Source of the DNA: Kiloniellales bacterium
GTDB taxonomy: Bacteria > Pseudomonadota > Alphaproteobacteria > Kiloniellales > JAKSDN01
Assembly (NCBI GenBank): GCA_022360075.1
Contig: JAKSDN010001187.1
Coordinates: forward strand, 1-6,338
Direction: 5' to 3'
DNA: 6,338 nt
Each line of letters starts with the position of its first letter. Within the stretch, counting starts at the first letter, position 1. A program made the position numbers and the translations under genes. The notes beneath the pieces were generated by a model. That model had not been told where the DNA came from, made no database searches, and saw only the letters and a program-made list of their open reading frames with translations. This document shows, piece by piece, positions 5,572-6,338 of this stretch.

Positions 5572-6090
5572 TCAGGACGACTGTTTCGGCAGTACAGCCT
5601 TGACGTCGGTCTGCATGTCGTCGAGCACCTCGAGCGGCTCTTGCGCGCGCTCGCCGCTGAAGACAGACTGCAGGGGCTCGATGCGCAGCACCTCGGCGAC
5701 GCCTTGGACGTCGGCGGCGATCGCGCGGCGTCCGGGTGCCAGGCGGCCGACCAGGGGCAAGCGTTGATGCAGGGCGGTGCGCCGCATCTTCAACGGCAGG
5801 GCGATGTTGTCGAAGACGTTCAGGTGCGGGTAAAGCGCATAGGACTGGAACACCATCGCGACATCGCGCTTCAGCGGCCGTTCATGGTCTACGGTCTGAC
5901 CGCCGATCGAGATGGTGCCGCTGTCCTGACGCTCCAGGCCGGCGATGATGCGCAGCAGCGTCGACTTGCCGCAGCCAGACGGCCCGACGAGCGTCATGAA
6001 CTCGCGGTCCTGGATCTCCAGGGAGACCTCGTTGAGGACCGCTGTCGGACCGAAGCTCTTGGCTACTTGTCGAATGCCGACGCTCGCCAT
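5572..6090 (-). pseudogene. Truncated ABC transporter ATP-binding protein (UgpC/MalK type) fused to a solute-binding-protein-like tail
   Basis: A 172-residue ORF whose first ~140 residues are the start of a carbohydrate/glycerol-phosphate importer ATPase: Walker A GPSGCGKST at 36-44, the Q-loop VFQSYALYPHLNVFDNIALPLKMRR region with Q82, and the LPLVGRLAPG insertion at 111-120 found in one UgpC-like subgroup. Full members are about 350 residues. Here the LSGGQ signature, Walker B, D-loop, H-loop and the whole C-terminal regulatory domain are absent. After about residue 140 the sequence changes to SVFSGERAQEPLEVLDDM and ends PKQSS, which resembles the C-terminus of a family 1 extracellular solute-binding protein. 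Only about 180 bp separate this point from the next gene, so a frameshift cannot hide the missing part; an in-frame deletion is likely. The ATG is preceded by GAGGGGG, a good ribosome binding site. The product cannot hydrolyse ATP normally. Confidence 0.8.
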
Positions 6091-6102
6091 TCCCGGCCCC
6101 CT

Positions 6103-6120
6103 CGTCGTTCACAAACGACG
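6103..6120 (-). promoter_or_regulatory. Leader hairpin next to the ribosome binding site of the ABC ATPase remnant
   Basis: CGTCGTT (6103-6109) and AACGACG (6114-6120) form a perfect 7-bp inverted repeat with a 4-nt loop. On the minus strand it directly abuts the purine-rich Shine-Dalgarno sequence of the ATPase remnant. It could be a translational control hairpin or a protein-binding site. Confidence 0.4.
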
Positions 6121-6126
6121 CTATGC

Positions 6127-6143
6127 CGGGAGCCAAGCTCCCG
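6127..6143 (-). promoter_or_regulatory. Second leader hairpin upstream of the ABC ATPase remnant
   Basis: CGGGAGC (6127-6133) and GCTCCCG (6137-6143) form a perfect 7-bp GC-rich stem around a 3-nt loop, 6 nt away from the hairpin at 6103-6120. There is no following T-tract on either strand. The tandem arrangement suggests a structured 5' leader; its function is unknown. Confidence 0.4.
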
Positions 6144-6235
6144 CTCGGCACTTGTCGAGTTCGGGTTTCGATGCCCGCTTGAAGGACGGCAAGCGCGTTA
6201 GCCGGGAGGCTAGGGGGCCGCGGTGACCCTTTTGT

Positions 6236-6249
6236 TTCATCTAGATGAA
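6236..6249. promoter_or_regulatory. Perfect 14-bp palindrome, candidate operator
   Basis: TTCATCTAGATGAA is a perfect palindrome, flanked by TGT (6233-6235) on one side and ACA (6251-6253) on the other, which nearly extends the symmetry. It is AT-rich in GC-rich surroundings and lies about 146 bp upstream of the ATPase start. This fits the operator of a dimeric repressor such as those controlling sugar-type ABC operons. The regulator is not in the window and the promoter hexamers are not clear. Confidence 0.4.
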
Positions 6250-6338
6250 TACACGTAACGCCTTGGTGAAGAATTGGCGTCACGCAAGGCGGCACGGTGC
6301 CGGCGGCGCGAAGTCTCGCCGCGCCCGCTAGGTTTCGA

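Larger units (their letters stand above)
6091..6338. other. Non-coding upstream region of the ABC remnant
   Basis: This end of the window holds no supported gene. Reading frames crossing it on the minus strand run into the ATPase in a different frame and have no recognisable features. It contains two tandem hairpins (6103-6143), a small inverted repeat TAGCC/GGCTA (6199-6212) and a perfect 14-bp palindrome (6236-6249). It probably carries the promoter and operator of the former transporter operon. Confidence 0.5.

Noticed and set aside
5490..5671. A frameshift explaining the short ABC ATPase
   Set aside because: Only about 180 bp remain before the next gene, and no frame there shows LSGGQ, Walker B or the regulatory domain. 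A deletion fits better.
5882..6295. A 137-codon minus-strand open frame reaching into the upstream region
   Set aside because: It overlaps the ATPase in a shifted frame and shows no coding features in its unique part.

Overview
The window is GC-rich, tightly packed bacterial DNA. Its gene content (a tripartite-tricarboxylate 'Bug' binding protein, an ornithine cyclodeaminase family enzyme, a UgpC/MalK-type ATPase with the LPxVGRLxPG insertion) and an intergenic palindrome with a CCGGACTTGATCCGG-like core suggest an alphaproteobacterium, perhaps Rhodospirillales- or Rhizobiales-like. This is inferred from gene style; no marker gene is present.

Left part (1-3062): an exported TctC/Bug solute-binding protein on the minus strand (6-977) is divergent from a two-gene plus-strand operon. 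The operon holds an ornithine cyclodeaminase/mu-crystallin family protein (1225-2229) and a PhnD-like periplasmic-binding-fold protein without a signal peptide (2229-3062), whose ATG overlaps the preceding TGA by one base. The 247-bp divergent spacer holds a weak promoter candidate and repeated TACAAG half-sites. The set reads as uptake plus metabolism of a small organic or amino acid, but the substrate cannot be read from sequence.

Middle (3049-4337): two minus-strand genes, a small membrane methyltransferase of the isoprenylcysteine carboxyl methyltransferase type (3870-4337) followed by a glutathione S-transferase family protein (3049-3795). The latter converges on the plus-strand operon with a 14-bp overlap of 3' ends. 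A gene-free stretch (4338-4655) carries several copies of a palindromic repeat in both orientations.

Right part (4656-6338): a class III metallophosphodiesterase resembling GpdQ/CpdA (4656-5489) lies downstream of an apparently broken ABC transporter gene (5572-6090). That ORF holds the N-terminal part of a UgpC/MalK-like ATPase (Walker A, Q-loop) but has no LSGGQ signature, Walker B or C-terminal domain. It ends in about 30 residues resembling the C-terminus of an extracellular solute-binding protein. The simplest reading is that a large in-frame deletion removed the middle of an ABC sugar/glycerol-phosphate-type operon, leaving the two ends fused and the downstream phosphodiesterase intact. 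A strong intercistronic hairpin lies after the fused ORF, and tandem hairpins plus a 14-bp palindrome lie in its leader. No RNA gene, CRISPR array, insertion sequence or complete new system was seen.
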